Below, piece by piece: positions 1-8,966 of a DNA stretch of 61,925 bases. Within the stretch, counting starts at the first letter, position 1. Every line of letters begins with the position of its first letter. Source of the DNA: Clostridia bacterium (GTDB lineage: Bacteria; Bacillota; Clostridia; Oscillospirales; Acutalibacteraceae). A program made the translations under genes and the position numbers. The notes beneath the pieces were generated by a model that worked only from the letters and a program-made list of their open reading frames with translations, was not told where the DNA came from and did no database searches. The stretch is from assembly GCA_017473165.1 (NCBI GenBank), contig JAFUNA010000009.1, forward strand, positions 1 through 61,925, written 5' to 3'.

Positions 1-74
1 CGTATGCCTGCATCGAAGAAATGCCCGACTGCACGCAACCTATTGCATTTCAGATGCGAAGCAGTTTTGAAAGA

Positions 75-107
75 GCAGATTTTCGTCACAGCAAGGCGAA
101 AATCTGC
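75..107. repeat. Perfect 11-bp inverted repeat
   Basis: GCAGATTTTCG (75-85) is repeated in inverse at 97-107 around an 11-nt loop. No T-tract follows, so it is not an intrinsic terminator. It may belong to a dispersed intergenic element. Confidence 0.5.
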
Positions 108-231
108 AGGAATACGAGGCTATTTCAAAGATTTTTAACGAAGCTGTGGCGGAAATATGCCTTTCAAAACCATATTAATTACTGTTACAAAAAGTATAAT
201 ATAGTAAACGGCGATATCGTAAGGGCGGAAA

Positions 232-275
232 AGCCTCCCTTTTAAGGGAGGGGGACCGCTTGCGGTGGAGGGATT
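232..275. repeat. Intergenic GGAGGG palindromic element, copy 1
   Basis: A palindrome CCTCCCTTTTAAGGGAGG (234-251) is followed by GGGACCGCTTGCGGTGGAGG. The same arrangement (CCTCCCC/GGGGAGG palindrome, then a GCGGAGGGG tail) recurs at 3111-3153, which suggests a dispersed non-coding repeat. Confidence 0.6.
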
Positions 276-314
276 TATTCTTCTGCTGAAATTTTTAAGG
301 AACGGTGATTTATA

Positions 315-2822
315 ATGAGAAAGGTGTGTATCTGTACCCTCAATGCCGAGCTGGCACAAGGGTCTGCAAACTATCTTAAACATAAGCTTTCGGCTTATTC
401 GGAAATTGCTGAAATCAATAATTTCAGCGATGCCGCATCCTTTGCCGAGGGTGCAAAAAGCTGTGCCGCAAACGGCGGTACGGTCATTGCCGCTGCTCCC
501 GTTTCCGTTTTTCTTAAAGCAAAGCTCCGTCTGATGAAAGCCCTTTCCTCAAAAATCGTCAGAAACAATTCAATCCTTGCTGCAATGGGTGCAAACGCTC
601 CCGCAGACCCAAGAGAAAAGGATTTGCAGGCGGCAATTCCCGAAAAAGCCGAGGTTGTTGTGTCGCCCGACGGAATTTTTTCCGGCTTTATCGCCGGCGG
701 CACGGAAAATCCCTTGATTTTTATTCCTCTTGAAGAAAATATTCTTCGCTTCATGTTTGCAAACGGTCTCGGAGCGGTTTTCGCAAAGCTCTTTGCAAGA
801 GCCGCCGCACCGCAGCCCGCCAAAGCTCCCGAAGCTCCCAAATCGGGAGTGAATAAGCTGAAATCCCATGTTGAAAAGGTTATTTCAAGCGGCAAAACCG
901 TTGCAATTTCTCCTGCGGGCTGTGCAAAGCCCCTCATTTCCGCAATTTCCACCGTCAACGGCTGCGAGGAAGCCTTTGTGGTTGACTCCGCTCTGCGTGA
1001 CAAGCTTCAGGGCGAATCAACAGAGGAATATGTTGCCCAATGTGCGAAGATTTCCAAGGAAAATTCGGGTGCGGATCTGGGCATAGGCATATCCAATATA
1101 TATAATGAAAACAACGGAAGCGGCGATTTTGTCATCGTCTGCGTAGCCGATTCCCAAAGAGCAAAGGCGGCAAAGGTTTATGCAAACCCCGGTGAGGACA
1201 AAAAGCATCTCATCGTTGCGGCGGTAATCAAGCTCTGCTCAATGCTGGACGAGCTCTCCGCAACGGGTCTTGTTAATCCCGATGCCTCTGCAAAGCAGCC
1301 AAAAAAATGGGGCAAGAACTCAAAAACGCCCATGATAATTGCGATTGCCGTGCTTGCGGCTGCGATTATTGCCTGCGTTGTTTTTGCCTTCGTTCTCGGC
1401 AGCAGGGATTCCGGCGGCACATCCGTCAATTATGAGGGCGGCAACGAATACGTTCAGGACATATATAATAATGAAACGGTAACGGAAAACGCCTTTGATG
1501 ACCGCTTCATAAATTACGGCGGCAGTCCTCTTGACCCCTTTGAGGGAATAGACAATGCACCCGTACAGATAACCGACCCGTCAACAATTTACGGCGGCTA
1601 CACAACAACCTCCTCAACCCGATTCACAACCCTTGCAACCACGGTGCAGAGAATAACAACCACCGCTACCAAGGCGTTGACAACTCTTGCAACAACCGTT
1701 GCAAAAATCACAACAACGATACAAACAACGGTAACCACCACTGCAAAACCAACAACTACAACTACAACTAAAGCTACTACTGTTACAACAACGACCACCA
1801 CCAAGCCTTCAACAACAAAAGCTCCCGCCGATGTTTCTCAAGGAACAACAGGCTCAACCGCCAAAAGCGATGCAACCTTCGGTGACGGCTCAAGCGGTAC
1901 ATTCATTTTCAGAGTTTACGGCTACGGCCACGGCGTAGGCATGAGCCAGGACGGTGCAATCAAGATGGCGAAAAACGGCAGCGGCTACGAGGAAATTCTG
2001 ACAAACTATTTCGTCGGCACAACCGTCAAAACCGATTCCGCAACTCCCGCAACCGTCAAATACGGCGGAAAGGATATTCCCCTTGTTGAGTATCTCTGCC
2101 GCACAACGAAGCCCGAAATCGGTGCGGGTGCTCCCACGGAGGCACTTAAGGCACAGATTGTCTGTGCTTATACATATGCAAAGTGGTATGATTTTGATGT
2201 TGCGAAGTCACGCCATGCATATGACCCCAACTACGAATATATCGGCACAAATATCCACAAGGCTTGTCTTGCTGTGCTCGGAATGGTGTCGGATACCGAT
2301 ACTCCCAAAGCACCCTATGTTGACTATAACGGCAAGGCGGCGTTCACCTGCTATTTCGCAAGTGCAGCGGGCAAAACCGCATCGGCATCCAGCGTTTGGG
2401 GCGGAGCGGATTCGCAGTATCCCTATCTTGTAGGCGGAGCGAAAAGCCCCGAAACCGTTGACACAACAACGGTTGAAATCAGTGCGGAGGATATGAAAAA
2501 GCTGATTGAGTCCTACGGAAAGGACAACGATGTTCAGATTACTCTTGACAGTGACCCTGCAAAGTGGCTCTCAATCAAGACCCACGACAAGGCGTATAAC
2601 GATAACATCGGCTACGTCACCACAATGAGGGTCGGCAACTATGAGGTGAGGGGCAATGCGTTCAGATGCTATGTTCTGGACTACAAGATTCGTTCCCATT
2701 GCTTCACCTTTGAGTATGTGCCCAACAAGTCGGCAGAAACAACCGCAAAATCTGAAACAACAACCTCAACAACTGCATCGACAACGGTTTCAACAACCGA
2801 GTCAACCGCAGCCGCATCATAA
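315..2822 (+). CDS. Membrane-anchored SpoIID/LytB-domain protein, circularly permuted, with CinA-like N-terminal half
   Basis: An 835-residue protein. Residues 1-165 look like a degenerate CinA/MoCF fold and 180-315 like a CinA C-terminal domain (GADLGIGISNIY, then a strand and helix). A single transmembrane segment lies at 339-362. A Thr-rich linker (about 429-505) leads to a SpoIID/LytB domain, and a second Thr-rich tail closes the protein. In SpoIID the GYGHGVGMSQ motif is normally C-terminal. Here it is first (536-545) and precedes the EALKAQ block (609-614). The Glu that aligns with the SpoIID lytic transglycosylase catalytic residue is kept at E601. The fold assignment and N-terminal similarity come from motif recognition. 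By topology the CinA-like half is cytoplasmic and the glycan-acting half external. It sits alone, with a terminator behind it. Function in peptidoglycan remodelling is inferred. Confidence 0.8.
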   Translation: MRKVCICTLNAELAQGSANYLKHKLSAYSEIAEINNFSDAASFAEGAKSCAANGGTVIAAAPVSVFLKAKLRLMKALSSKIVRNNSILAAMGANAPADPREKDLQAAIPEKAEVVVSPDGIFSGFIAGGTENPLIFIPLEENILRFMFANGLGAVFAKLFARAAAPQPAKAPEAPKSGVNKLKSHVEKVISSGKTVAISPAGCAKPLISAISTVNGCEEAFVVDSALRDKLQGESTEEYVAQCAKISKENSGADLGIGISNIYNENNGSGDFVIVCVADSQRAKAAKVYANPGEDKKHLIVAAVIKLCSMLDELSATGLVNPDASAKQPKKWGKNSKTPMIIAIAVLAAAIIACVVFAFVLGSRDSGGTSVNYEGGNEYVQDIYNNETVTENAFDDRFINYGGSPLDPFEGIDNAPVQITDPSTIYGGYTTTSSTRFTTLATTVQRITTTATKALTTLATTVAKITTTIQTTVTTTAKPTTTTTTKATTVTTTTTTKPSTTKAPADVSQGTTGSTAKSDATFGDGSSGTFIFRVYGYGHGVGMSQDGAIKMAKNGSGYEEILTNYFVGTTVKTDSATPATVKYGGKDIPLVEYLCRTTKPEIGAGAPTEALKAQIVCAYTYAKWYDFDVAKSRHAYDPNYEYIGTNIHKACLAVLGMVSDTDTPKAPYVDYNGKAAFTCYFASAAGKTASASSVWGGADSQYPYLVGGAKSPETVDTTTVEISAEDMKKLIESYGKDNDVQITLDSDPAKWLSIKTHDKAYNDNIGYVTTMRVGNYEVRGNAFRCYVLDYKIRSHCFTFEYVPNKSAETTAKSETTTSTTASTTVSTTESTAAAS

Positions 2823-2834
2823 AACAACCGAAGT

Positions 2835-2864
2835 AAGGACAGCCAGCAAAGGCTGTCCTTTTTT
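2835..2864 (+). terminator. Intrinsic terminator of the SpoIID-like gene
   Basis: A 10-bp perfect stem AAGGACAGCC / GGCTGTCCTT with a 6-nt loop is followed by T residues, 13 nt after the stop codon. Confidence 0.88.
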
Positions 2865-2945
2865 AGTGCAAAGAGCAAAGTTCAAAGTGCAAAGTTAATA
2901 GTGAATAGTTAAGGGTCTGCGACGCAATTATATTTAATTGAGCGT

Positions 2946-2972
2946 GTAGGGGTTGGCGACTCGACAACCCGG
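2946..2972 (+). repeat. GTAGGG dispersed hairpin, copy
   Basis: Begins GTAGGGGTTG and ends CAACCCGG, forming a hairpin. It belongs to a family of intergenic hairpins that share a 5' GTAGGG edge while the stem sequence changes with pairing kept (see also 3014, 18793, 18833, 18880, 58398, 58444, 58592, 58633, 61584). Confidence 0.65.
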
Positions 2973-3013
2973 ATGCACCGCAGGTGAATAAAAATATTTC
3001 ACACAAAAAATGC

Positions 3014-3064
3014 GTAGGGCGGGATGACCTCATCCCGCCGAAAAACAATCGTAATCCACGGCGG
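3014..3064 (+). repeat. GTAGGG dispersed hairpin with 3' extension, copy
   Basis: Stem GGCGGGATG / CATCCCGCC, then a tail ending in TAATCCACGGCGG. Almost the same ~50 bases recur at 58398-58447, differing by about one base in the aligned part, which shows recent duplication of a non-coding unit. Confidence 0.75.
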
Positions 3065-3071
3065 ATTGGAA

Positions 3072-3155
3072 ACTCCCTCCGTCTTTTGCTTTGCAAAACC
3101 CGCCAATTTGCCTCCCCTTCAGGGGAGGTGCTGAACATAGTGAAGCGGAGGGGTT
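3072..3155. repeat. Intergenic GGAGGG palindromic element, copy 2
   Basis: Starts ACTCCCTCCGTC, contains the palindrome CCTCCCCTTCAGGGGAGG (3111-3128) and ends GCGGAGGGG. The right half is laid out like the element at 232-275. From here to 3435 I see only AT-rich sequence without a gene. Confidence 0.55.
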
Positions 3156-3435
3156 TTAAAGAGGGAAGCAAATCGCCGCACTGCGTTTGAAATATAAGTG
3201 AGATTGCAGATGAATTTTCGGGGTCAATGTGGGCATTGAAATCTGCAATATCTGATGTGAATTGTGTCTGATTTATTGTCCGACCACATTATATAGTAGG
3301 TATTAAATATTATTATATATACATTTAATATATGTACTTTTGCGGCGGATTTCGGTTCACCGCGTTAAAGTGCCAAAACCGTTGATATCATTGGATTTCA
3401 GCTCAAAAAATTTTTAAAAAACTTGAAAAAAACTA

Positions 3436-3465
3436 TTGACATTATTGTATTGCCTGTGGTATTAT
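3436..3465 (+). promoter_or_regulatory. Sigma-A promoter of the S10-spc-alpha cluster
   Basis: TTGACA at 3436-3441 and TATTAT at 3460-3465 with an 18-bp spacer. It is the only strong promoter seen before rpsJ, placing the transcript start near 3472 and leaving a leader of about 320 nt. Confidence 0.8.
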
Positions 3466-3498
3466 ACATAAGCACGAGTTTCTGAAGAAGGGGTAAGT

Positions 3499-3597
3499 AT
3501 GCCCGAAAGCATCAGAAAATTCTTGCAGATATGCGTTGATGCAGGAGGTGGCCGCTCGTTGAAGCGGGAAATTTCTGCGGAGTATGTCCGATTTTAA
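3499..3597 (+). CDS. Possible 32-residue leader peptide upstream of rpsJ
   Basis: ATG at 3499 is preceded by AAGGGG at a workable distance and opens a 32-codon frame (MPESIRKFLQICVDAGG...) that ends at 3597, inside the S10 leader and before the terminator-like hairpin at 3686. No stretch of one regulatory amino acid is visible, so a classic amino-acid attenuation peptide is unlikely. It could be spurious. Confidence 0.25.
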   Translation: MPESIRKFLQICVDAGGGRSLKREISAEYVRF

Positions 3598-3685
3598 ACC
3601 GGGCGAATTGTGTCCTTGCGTAAGGTCTGCCGTTCCCGGGCAGCCTTGTTGCGGGATACCTATGTGCAAATGAGCGAAAGCTTTC

Positions 3686-3710
3686 CCGGAAATATGTTTT
3701 TCCGGTTTTT
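3686..3710 (+). terminator. Terminator-like hairpin in the rpsJ leader
   Basis: CCGGAAA (3686-3692) pairs with TTTCCGG (3699-3705) and is followed directly by TTTTT, 83 nt before the rpsJ start. Placed inside the leader it would work as an attenuator rather than an end of transcription. Confidence 0.5.
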
Positions 3711-3792
3711 AAATCGGACGGGTTGAAACACCCGGGTCGGTTTTCACGAATTTGCATTTCACAGCCCGCCAATTCTTTAAGGAGGCGTTCAC

Positions 3793-4104
3793 ATGGCAGT
3801 TAAGGGAAAAATCAGAATCAGACTTAAGGGCTACGATCACAGCCTTGTTGACAAGGCAGCAGAGAAGATTGTAGAAACAGCTAAGAGAACAGGCGCTCAG
3901 GTTTCGGGTCCCGTTCCCCTTCCCACAGAAAAGGAAGTTGTTACAATCCTTCGTGCTGTTCACAAGTACAAGGACAGCCGCGAACAGTTTGAACAGAGAA
4001 CACACAAAAGGCTTATCGACATTATCAGACCCTCAGCTAAAACAGTTGAAGCTCTGACAGGTCTTGAGCTTCCCGCAGGCGTTGAAATCGAAATCAAGCT
4101 TTGA
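3793..4104 (+). CDS. rpsJ: 30S ribosomal protein S10
   Basis: A 103-residue uS10 protein with the family's [11 protein letters not shown] opening and RLIDIIRP near the C-terminus. It sits in the 30S head, and as NusE also joins transcription antitermination complexes. It is the first gene of the cluster, with AAGGAGG ahead of the ATG. The usual upstream str genes (rpsL, rpsG, fusA, tuf) are absent, so the cluster starts from its own promoter at 3436. Confidence 0.97.
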   Translation: MAVKGKIRIRLKGYDHSLVDKAAEKIVETAKRTGAQVSGPVPLPTEKEVVTILRAVHKYKDSREQFEQRTHKRLIDIIRPSAKTVEALTGLELPAGVEIEIKL

Positions 4105-4170
4105 TTTTGACCCATGCAGGTCATGTTGGCTTGAAAGAGTCAACCAATAACCTAACAGGAGGAAAGCAAT

Positions 4171-4797
4171 ATGCAGAAAGCACTCATCGGCAAGAAGATC
4201 GGTATGACACAGATCTTCGACAAAAAGGGAAATGTAGTTCCCGTAACAGTTGTTGAAGCAGGCCCCTGCACAGTCGTTATGAAGAAGACAATCGAAAATG
4301 ACGGCTACGAAGCAGTTCAGCTTGGTTTCGGCGACGTAAAGGTTCAGCGTGTGAATAAGCCCATGATGGGCCATTTCAAGAAGGCTGACGTTGCTCCCAA
4401 AAAGACTCTCAAGGAGTTCAAGCTCGAAGGCGAGCTTAATGTGGGCGACATTCTCAAGGCAGACGTCTTTGCAGCAGGCGACAAGGTTGACGTTGCAGGC
4501 ACAAGCAAAGGTAAGGGTACTGCCGGCGCAATCAAGAGATGGAACTTCTCCAGACTCAAGGAATCCCACGGTACAGGTCCTGTTGCAAGACATGCAGGTT
4601 CACTGGGCGCTTGCTCCGATCCCTCAAGAGTATATAAGGGAAAGAAGCTTGCAGGTCACCTTGGCTGCGAAAAGGTTACAATCCAGAATCTTGATGTAGT
4701 TAAAGTAGACGTAGAAAACAACCTTATCGCAATCAAGGGTGCCATCCCCGGCCCCAAGGGCGGAATCGTTGTTATCCGCAACTCGGTTAAAGCATAA
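4171..4797 (+). CDS. rplC: 50S ribosomal protein L3
   Basis: A 208-residue uL3 protein. It opens [12 protein letters not shown] and carries the conserved GHTGP-type loop as [15 protein letters not shown], the finger that reaches toward the peptidyl-transferase centre. The AGGAGG Shine-Dalgarno lies in a 66-nt gap after rpsJ. It binds 23S rRNA early in 50S assembly and its order before rplD is standard. Confidence 0.97.
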   Translation: MQKALIGKKIGMTQIFDKKGNVVPVTVVEAGPCTVVMKKTIENDGYEAVQLGFGDVKVQRVNKPMMGHFKKADVAPKKTLKEFKLEGELNVGDILKADVFAAGDKVDVAGTSKGKGTAGAIKRWNFSRLKESHGTGPVARHAGSLGACSDPSRVYKGKKLAGHLGCEKVTIQNLDVVKVDVENNLIAIKGAIPGPKGGIVVIRNSVKA

Positions 4798-4815
4798 GGA
4801 AAGGAGTAGAAAATA

Positions 4816-5439
4816 ATGGCTAAAGTATCAGTTTTTGACATGGCTGGTAAGAAGCTCTCCGATATGGATCTTGCAGACAGCATCTTCGGTATCGAGCCCA
4901 GCATTCCTGCTATGCACCTCTGCGTAGTCAGCTACCTGGCAAATCAGCGTCAGGGCACACAGTCTACTCTTACCAGAGCAGAAGTCAGCGGCGGCGGAAA
5001 GAAGCCCTGGAGACAGAAGGGCACAGGCCGCGCAAGACAGGGCTCAACAAGAGCTCCCCAGTGGTATCACGGCGGTATCGCTCACGGTCCCAAGCCCCGC
5101 GATTATCACAAGGATGTTAACAAGAAAGTCAGAAGACTTGCTATGAAGTCCGCACTCTCTGCAAAGGTTGCAGACAATGAGCTTATCGTTCTTGACTCCC
5201 TTACTCTTGACGCAATCAAGACAAAGGAAATGGTTAAGGTTGTTAACGCTCTTGAAACAGGCAAGAAGGTTCTCTTCGTTCTTCCCGAGAAGAACGACAT
5301 CATCTACCGCTCGGCTCGCAACATTGCCGGCGTTAAGACAACTCTTGTCGGAACACTTAACGTTTACGATATCCTCAACTGTGACACAGTTGTAGTTCTC
5401 AAGGATGCCGTAAGCAAGATTGAGGAGGTTTACGCATGA
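4816..5439 (+). CDS. rplD: 50S ribosomal protein L4
   Basis: A 207-residue uL4 protein. The basic extended loop ([18 protein letters not shown], about residues 56-73) lines the nascent-chain exit tunnel. In E. coli L4 represses its own S10 operon, and the long leader at 3470 makes a comparable role conceivable here but unproven. Its stop overlaps the rplW start by four bases (ATGA), indicating translational coupling. Confidence 0.97.
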   Translation: MAKVSVFDMAGKKLSDMDLADSIFGIEPSIPAMHLCVVSYLANQRQGTQSTLTRAEVSGGGKKPWRQKGTGRARQGSTRAPQWYHGGIAHGPKPRDYHKDVNKKVRRLAMKSALSAKVADNELIVLDSLTLDAIKTKEMVKVVNALETGKKVLFVLPEKNDIIYRSARNIAGVKTTLVGTLNVYDILNCDTVVVLKDAVSKIEEVYA

Positions 5440-5732
5440 GCAGATTAGCACAGGATATCATCCTCCGCCCCATCATCACCGAAAACAGCATGGACGGCAT
5501 TGCAGACCGCAAGTACACCTTTGAAGTAGCTAAAGACGCAAACAAGATCGAAATTGCAAAGGCAGTTGAAGAGCTTTTTGAAGTTAAGGTTGCAAAGGTA
5601 AACACCATCAACGTTGACGGTAAATTCAGAAGATACGGCCGCTTCGAGGGCTTCACAGCTTCAAAGAAGAAGGCAATCGTAACTCTTACAGAAGATTCAA
5701 AAACAATTGAATTCTTCGACGGTATGATGTAA
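5436..5732 (+). CDS. rplW: 50S ribosomal protein L23
   Basis: A 98-residue uL23 protein with the family pattern RPIITENS...[26 protein letters not shown]. It forms the rim of the exit tunnel, where trigger factor and SRP dock. It starts inside the last codons of rplD. A 91-nt spacer follows, before rplB, with no recognised structure. Confidence 0.97.
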   Translation: MSRLAQDIILRPIITENSMDGIADRKYTFEVAKDANKIEIAKAVEELFEVKVAKVNTINVDGKFRRYGRFEGFTASKKKAIVTLTEDSKTIEFFDGMM

Positions 5733-5823
5733 TCATCTGAAATAAAGAACAACCCAAAATCCGGCGGTAAGGTATGGAGTATGACATTGCTCCGCAAAGC
5801 CGCTATAAGGAGAGTGTAGAAAA

Positions 5824-6657
5824 ATGTCTATCAAGATTTACAAGTCGACAACAAACGCAAGACGTAATATGTCGACTACAGATTATTCCGAGCTCTCAAA
5901 GGTTGCTCCCGAAAGAAGCCTTCTTGTTTCACTCAAGAAGAACAGCGGACGTAACAGCTACGGAAGAATTACCGTTCGTCATCGCGGCGGCGGTCAGAGA
6001 AGAAAGTATCGTATCATCGACTTCAAGAGAGATAAGTTCGATATTCCCGCAACAGTTGCTTCAATCGAATACGATCCCAACCGTTCGGCTTTCATCGCTC
6101 TTCTCCAGTATGAAGACGGCGAAAAGAGATACATCCTTCAGCCCGCAGGTCTGAAGGTTGGCGATACCGTTGTTGCCGGCGCATCAGCTGACATCAAGTC
6201 AGGTAACGCACTGCCCCTCACCAACATCCCCGTTGGTACAATCGTTCACAACGTTGAGCTTTATCCCGGCAGAGGCGGCCAGCTCGCAAGAGCAGCAGGC
6301 AACTCCGCACAGCTCATGGCTAAGGAAGGCGCTTACGCACTCCTCAGACTTCCCTCAGGCGAACTTCGTAACGTTCCCGCAAACTGCATGGCTACAGTTG
6401 GCCAGGTAGGCAACACAGACCACGAAAACGTTAAGGTTGGTAAGGCCGGCCGTAAGCGTCACATGGGCTGGAGACCTACAGTACGCGGTTCGGTTATGAA
6501 CCCCTGCGATCACCCCCACGGCGGTGGTGAAGGTAAGTCACCCATCGGTAGACCCGGTCCTGTTACTCCCTGGGGCAAGCCCGCTCTCGGTTACAAGACC
6601 AGAAATACCAAGAAGGCATCAGACAAGCTTATCATAAAGCGTCATAACGACAAATAA
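5824..6657 (+). CDS. rplB: 50S ribosomal protein L2
   Basis: A 277-residue uL2 protein of usual length. It has the RNA-binding [12 protein letters not shown] block and the conserved C-terminal [19 protein letters not shown] segment whose histidine lies near the peptidyl-transferase centre. It is needed for subunit joining. The start follows AAGGAGAGTG. Confidence 0.98.
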   Translation: MSIKIYKSTTNARRNMSTTDYSELSKVAPERSLLVSLKKNSGRNSYGRITVRHRGGGQRRKYRIIDFKRDKFDIPATVASIEYDPNRSAFIALLQYEDGEKRYILQPAGLKVGDTVVAGASADIKSGNALPLTNIPVGTIVHNVELYPGRGGQLARAAGNSAQLMAKEGAYALLRLPSGELRNVPANCMATVGQVGNTDHENVKVGKAGRKRHMGWRPTVRGSVMNPCDHPHGGGEGKSPIGRPGPVTPWGKPALGYKTRNTKKASDKLIIKRHNDK

Positions 6658-6676
6658 GTGAAAGGAGCAGATAATA

Positions 6677-6958
6677 ATGGGCAGAAGCATTAAAAAAGGA
6701 CCCTTTGTGCAGCCTAAACTGCTCGAAAGAGTTCAGAAGATGAATGCAAACGGTGAAAAGCAGGTTCTCAAGACCTGGAGCCGTTCCTCAACAATCTTCC
6801 CCGACTTTGTAGGCCATACATTTGCCGTTCACGACGGACGCAAGCATGTTCCTGTTTATGTAACAGAAGATATGGTAGGCCACAAGCTCGGTGAATTTGC
6901 ACCTACAAGAACCTTCAAAGGTCATGCAGGTTCAAAAACATCAAATAACGGTAAATAA
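6677..6958 (+). CDS. rpsS: 30S ribosomal protein S19
   Basis: A 93-residue uS19 protein opening with [16 protein letters not shown]. It contains the [22 protein letters not shown] core, and its tail reaches the decoding region and A-site tRNA. It pairs with S13 in the 30S head. Spacing to rplB is 19 nt with an AAAGGAG site. Confidence 0.97.
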   Translation: MGRSIKKGPFVQPKLLERVQKMNANGEKQVLKTWSRSSTIFPDFVGHTFAVHDGRKHVPVYVTEDMVGHKLGEFAPTRTFKGHAGSKTSNNGK

Positions 6959-6981
6959 TCGGCGAAAGGAGTGTATTAACA

Positions 6982-7329
6982 ATGTCAGATATGGCAGTTG
7001 CAACAGCAAAAGCAACTTATATCCGTATTGCGCCTCGTAAGGTTCAGATTGTGCTTGATCTCATCCGCAATCAGCCCGCAGACAAGGCAATGGCTATTCT
7101 CAAGTACACGCCCAAGGCCGCGTGTGAACCCTTGATGAAGCTTTTAAAGTCAGCAATCGCAAATGCTGAAAACAATAATAATATGGACGTTTCAAAGCTC
7201 TATGTTGCAGAATGCAGCGTAAGCCAGGGCCCCACTCTTAAGAGAATCAGACCCCGTGCACAGGGCAGAGCATTCCGTATTAACAAGAAAACATCTCATA
7301 TCACCCTTGTGCTCAAGGAAATGGAATAA
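6982..7329 (+). CDS. rplV: 50S ribosomal protein L22
   Basis: A 115-residue uL22 protein with [16 protein letters not shown] and the beta-hairpin [15 protein letters not shown] (about residues 86-100), which lines the exit tunnel and is a known macrolide-resistance hotspot. The first ATG (6982) has AAAGGAG at good distance. A second in-frame ATG at codon 4 is an alternative start. Confidence 0.97.
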   Translation: MSDMAVATAKATYIRIAPRKVQIVLDLIRNQPADKAMAILKYTPKAACEPLMKLLKSAIANAENNNNMDVSKLYVAECSVSQGPTLKRIRPRAQGRAFRINKKTSHITLVLKEME

Positions 7330-7349
7330 GCAAAGGAGGAGGTTAAACA

Positions 7350-8033
7350 ATGGGACAGAAAATTAATCCTACCGGTTTAAGAATCGGTGTTATTAAGAAC
7401 TGGGAATCTCGCTGGTATGCAGCTCCCAACAAGTTCGCTGATACTCTTGTTGAGGATTACGAACTCCGTGAGTACCTTCTCGAGAAGCTTGCTCCTGCAG
7501 GCGTTCCCAAGGTTGAAATCGAGAGAGATGCAAAGCGTGTTTACGTTAACATCCACTGTGCAAAGCCCGGTATGGTTATCGGCAGACAGGGCGCTGAAAT
7601 CGAAAAGCTCAAGAGCCTTTGCGAAAAGAAGCTCGGCGGCAAAGAGGTTTCCCTCAACATCATCGAAATCAAGCAGCCCGACCTTAACGCACAGCTTGTT
7701 GCTGAAAGCATCGCTTCCCAGCTCGAAAGACGTGTTTCATACCGTCGTGCACTTAAGCAGGCTATCGGCCGTGCAATGAAGTTCGGCGCAAAGGGTATCA
7801 AGATTCAGGCTTCAGGCCGTCTTGCCGGCGCAGAAATCGCACGTTCCGAAACCTACAAGGAAGGTACAATTCCCCTTCAGACAATCAGAGCCGACATCGA
7901 CTACGGCTTTGCTGAAGCAAAAACAACCTACGGCCGAATCGGTGTTAAGGTTTGGCTTTACAGAGGCGAGGTTCTCCACGAAAGCAGAAACACTTCTCGC
8001 CCCAGAAGACGCAGAGAAGGAGGTAATAAGTAA
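7350..8033 (+). CDS. rpsC: 30S ribosomal protein S3
   Basis: A 227-residue uS3 protein with a KH domain ([15 protein letters not shown], about residues 71-85) and the C-terminal RPRRRREGG basic tail. It lies at the mRNA entry channel and contributes to helicase activity there. The stop overlaps the rplP ATG by one base (TAATG), so the two are coupled. Confidence 0.97.
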   Translation: MGQKINPTGLRIGVIKNWESRWYAAPNKFADTLVEDYELREYLLEKLAPAGVPKVEIERDAKRVYVNIHCAKPGMVIGRQGAEIEKLKSLCEKKLGGKEVSLNIIEIKQPDLNAQLVAESIASQLERRVSYRRALKQAIGRAMKFGAKGIKIQASGRLAGAEIARSETYKEGTIPLQTIRADIDYGFAEAKTTYGRIGVKVWLYRGEVLHESRNTSRPRRRREGGNK

Positions 8034-8458
8034 TGCTTTTACCTAAGCGCGTGAAGTACCGCAGAGTACAGAGAGGCAGACTTAAGGGTAAGGCTACCAG
8101 AGGCAATACCGTTACTTACGGTGATTTCGGTCTTGTAGCAACAGAACCCGCATGGATTACCTCAAACCAGATCGAAGCAGCCCGTATCGCTATGACAAGA
8201 TACATCAAGAGAGGCGGTCAGGTTTGGATCAAGATTTTCCCCGATAAGCCCATCACAGAGAAGCCCGCTGAAACTCGAATGGGTTCAGGTAAAGGTTCTC
8301 CCGAGTACTGGGTTGCAGTAGTTAAGCCCGGCAGAGTAATGTTCGAAATCGCCGGCGTTGACAGAGAGCTTGCACAGGAAGCTATGCGTCTTGCAGCTAT
8401 GAAGCTTCCCATCAAGTGCAAATTTGTTACTAAAGAAGAAATGGGTGGTGAGCAGTAA
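8033..8458 (+). CDS. rplP: 50S ribosomal protein L16
   Basis: A 141-residue uL16 protein opening [16 protein letters not shown], with [18 protein letters not shown] and [16 protein letters not shown], the loop near the A-site tRNA. Its stop overlaps the rpmC start as TAATG. S3, L16 and L29 thus form a tightly coupled trio. Confidence 0.98.
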   Translation: MLLPKRVKYRRVQRGRLKGKATRGNTVTYGDFGLVATEPAWITSNQIEAARIAMTRYIKRGGQVWIKIFPDKPITEKPAETRMGSGKGSPEYWVAVVKPGRVMFEIAGVDRELAQEAMRLAAMKLPIKCKFVTKEEMGGEQ

Positions 8459-8661
8459 TGAAGGCCAGTGAAATCAGAAAACTTTCCGCCGCAGAGATGG
8501 ATGCTAAGCTTGTTGAGCTGAAAGATGAGCTGTTCAAACTTCGCTTTCAGCAGGCTGTAAACCAGCTCGATAACCCCATGCGAATCAGTGCCGTTAAAAA
8601 GGATATCGCTCGTATCAAGACAGTTCAGAGAGATATCGAACTTCACGGCACCAAGGCGTAA
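8458..8661 (+). CDS. rpmC: 50S ribosomal protein L29
   Basis: A 67-residue uL29 protein, a two-helix hairpin with [17 protein letters not shown]. It sits by L23 at the tunnel exit and contacts SRP. The start codon shares one base with the rplP stop. Confidence 0.96.
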   Translation: MKASEIRKLSAAEMDAKLVELKDELFKLRFQQAVNQLDNPMRISAVKKDIARIKTVQRDIELHGTKA

Positions 8662-8682
8662 GGAAAGGGAGGTTAAAGTTCA

Positions 8683-8937
8683 ATGGAAAGAAACCTCAGA
8701 AAGACTCGCGTTGGTATTGTTACCAGCGATAAGATGGATAAGACCGTAGTTGTTTCCGTTAAGGACAAGGTCAGACATCCTCTTTATAAGAAAATCATCA
8801 ACAACACATACAAGCTTAAGGCACACGATGAAAACAACGAGTGCGGCATGGGCGACCGTGTCCTTGTTATGGAAACCCGTCCCCTGTCAAAGGACAAGAG
8901 ATGGCGTGTAGTAGAAATCATTGAGAAGGCTAAATAA
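8683..8937 (+). CDS. rpsQ: 30S ribosomal protein S17
   Basis: An 84-residue uS17 protein, an OB fold with [19 protein letters not shown] and the [19 protein letters not shown] pattern. It binds the 5' domain of 16S rRNA early in assembly. AAAGGGAGG precedes the ATG. Confidence 0.97.
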   Translation: MERNLRKTRVGIVTSDKMDKTVVVSVKDKVRHPLYKKIINNTYKLKAHDENNECGMGDRVLVMETRPLSKDKRWRVVEIIEKAK

Positions 8938-8966
8938 TTTAGCCGTAGTGTAAGGAGGAAAACACT

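Larger units (their letters stand above)
1..314. other. Intergenic start of window, no supported gene
   Basis: Short frames run through this stretch but none has a ribosome binding site or a recognisable product, so I call no gene. It holds an inverted repeat (75-107), a weak promoter-like TATAAT at 195-200 without a good -35, and a GGAGGG-type repeat (232-275). The gene that follows starts at 315 after an AAGGA-like Shine-Dalgarno. Confidence 0.6.
3470..3792 (+). promoter_or_regulatory. Long structured 5' leader of rpsJ, candidate ribosomal-protein attenuator
   Basis: Between the promoter and rpsJ lie about 320 nt rich in potential hairpins: CCGGAAA/TTTCCGG (3686-3705) followed by five T, CGGGT/ACCCG (3719-3734), and several CCCGGG blocks that could form alternative pairings. 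Its 5' part has a small ORF with a Shine-Dalgarno. In E. coli the S10 operon leader is controlled by L4, but I recognise no E. coli-like L4 site here. Regulation is inferred from leader length and the terminator-like hairpin. Confidence 0.5.

Noticed and set aside
21-245. A 74-codon + strand frame at the window start
   Set aside because: No Shine-Dalgarno, no family resemblance, and it runs through repeats and a promoter-like AT-rich zone.
1598-1804. Valine-rich minus-strand frame opposite the SpoIID-like gene
   Set aside because: It is the complement of the ACA/ACC threonine codons of the linker, with no start signals.
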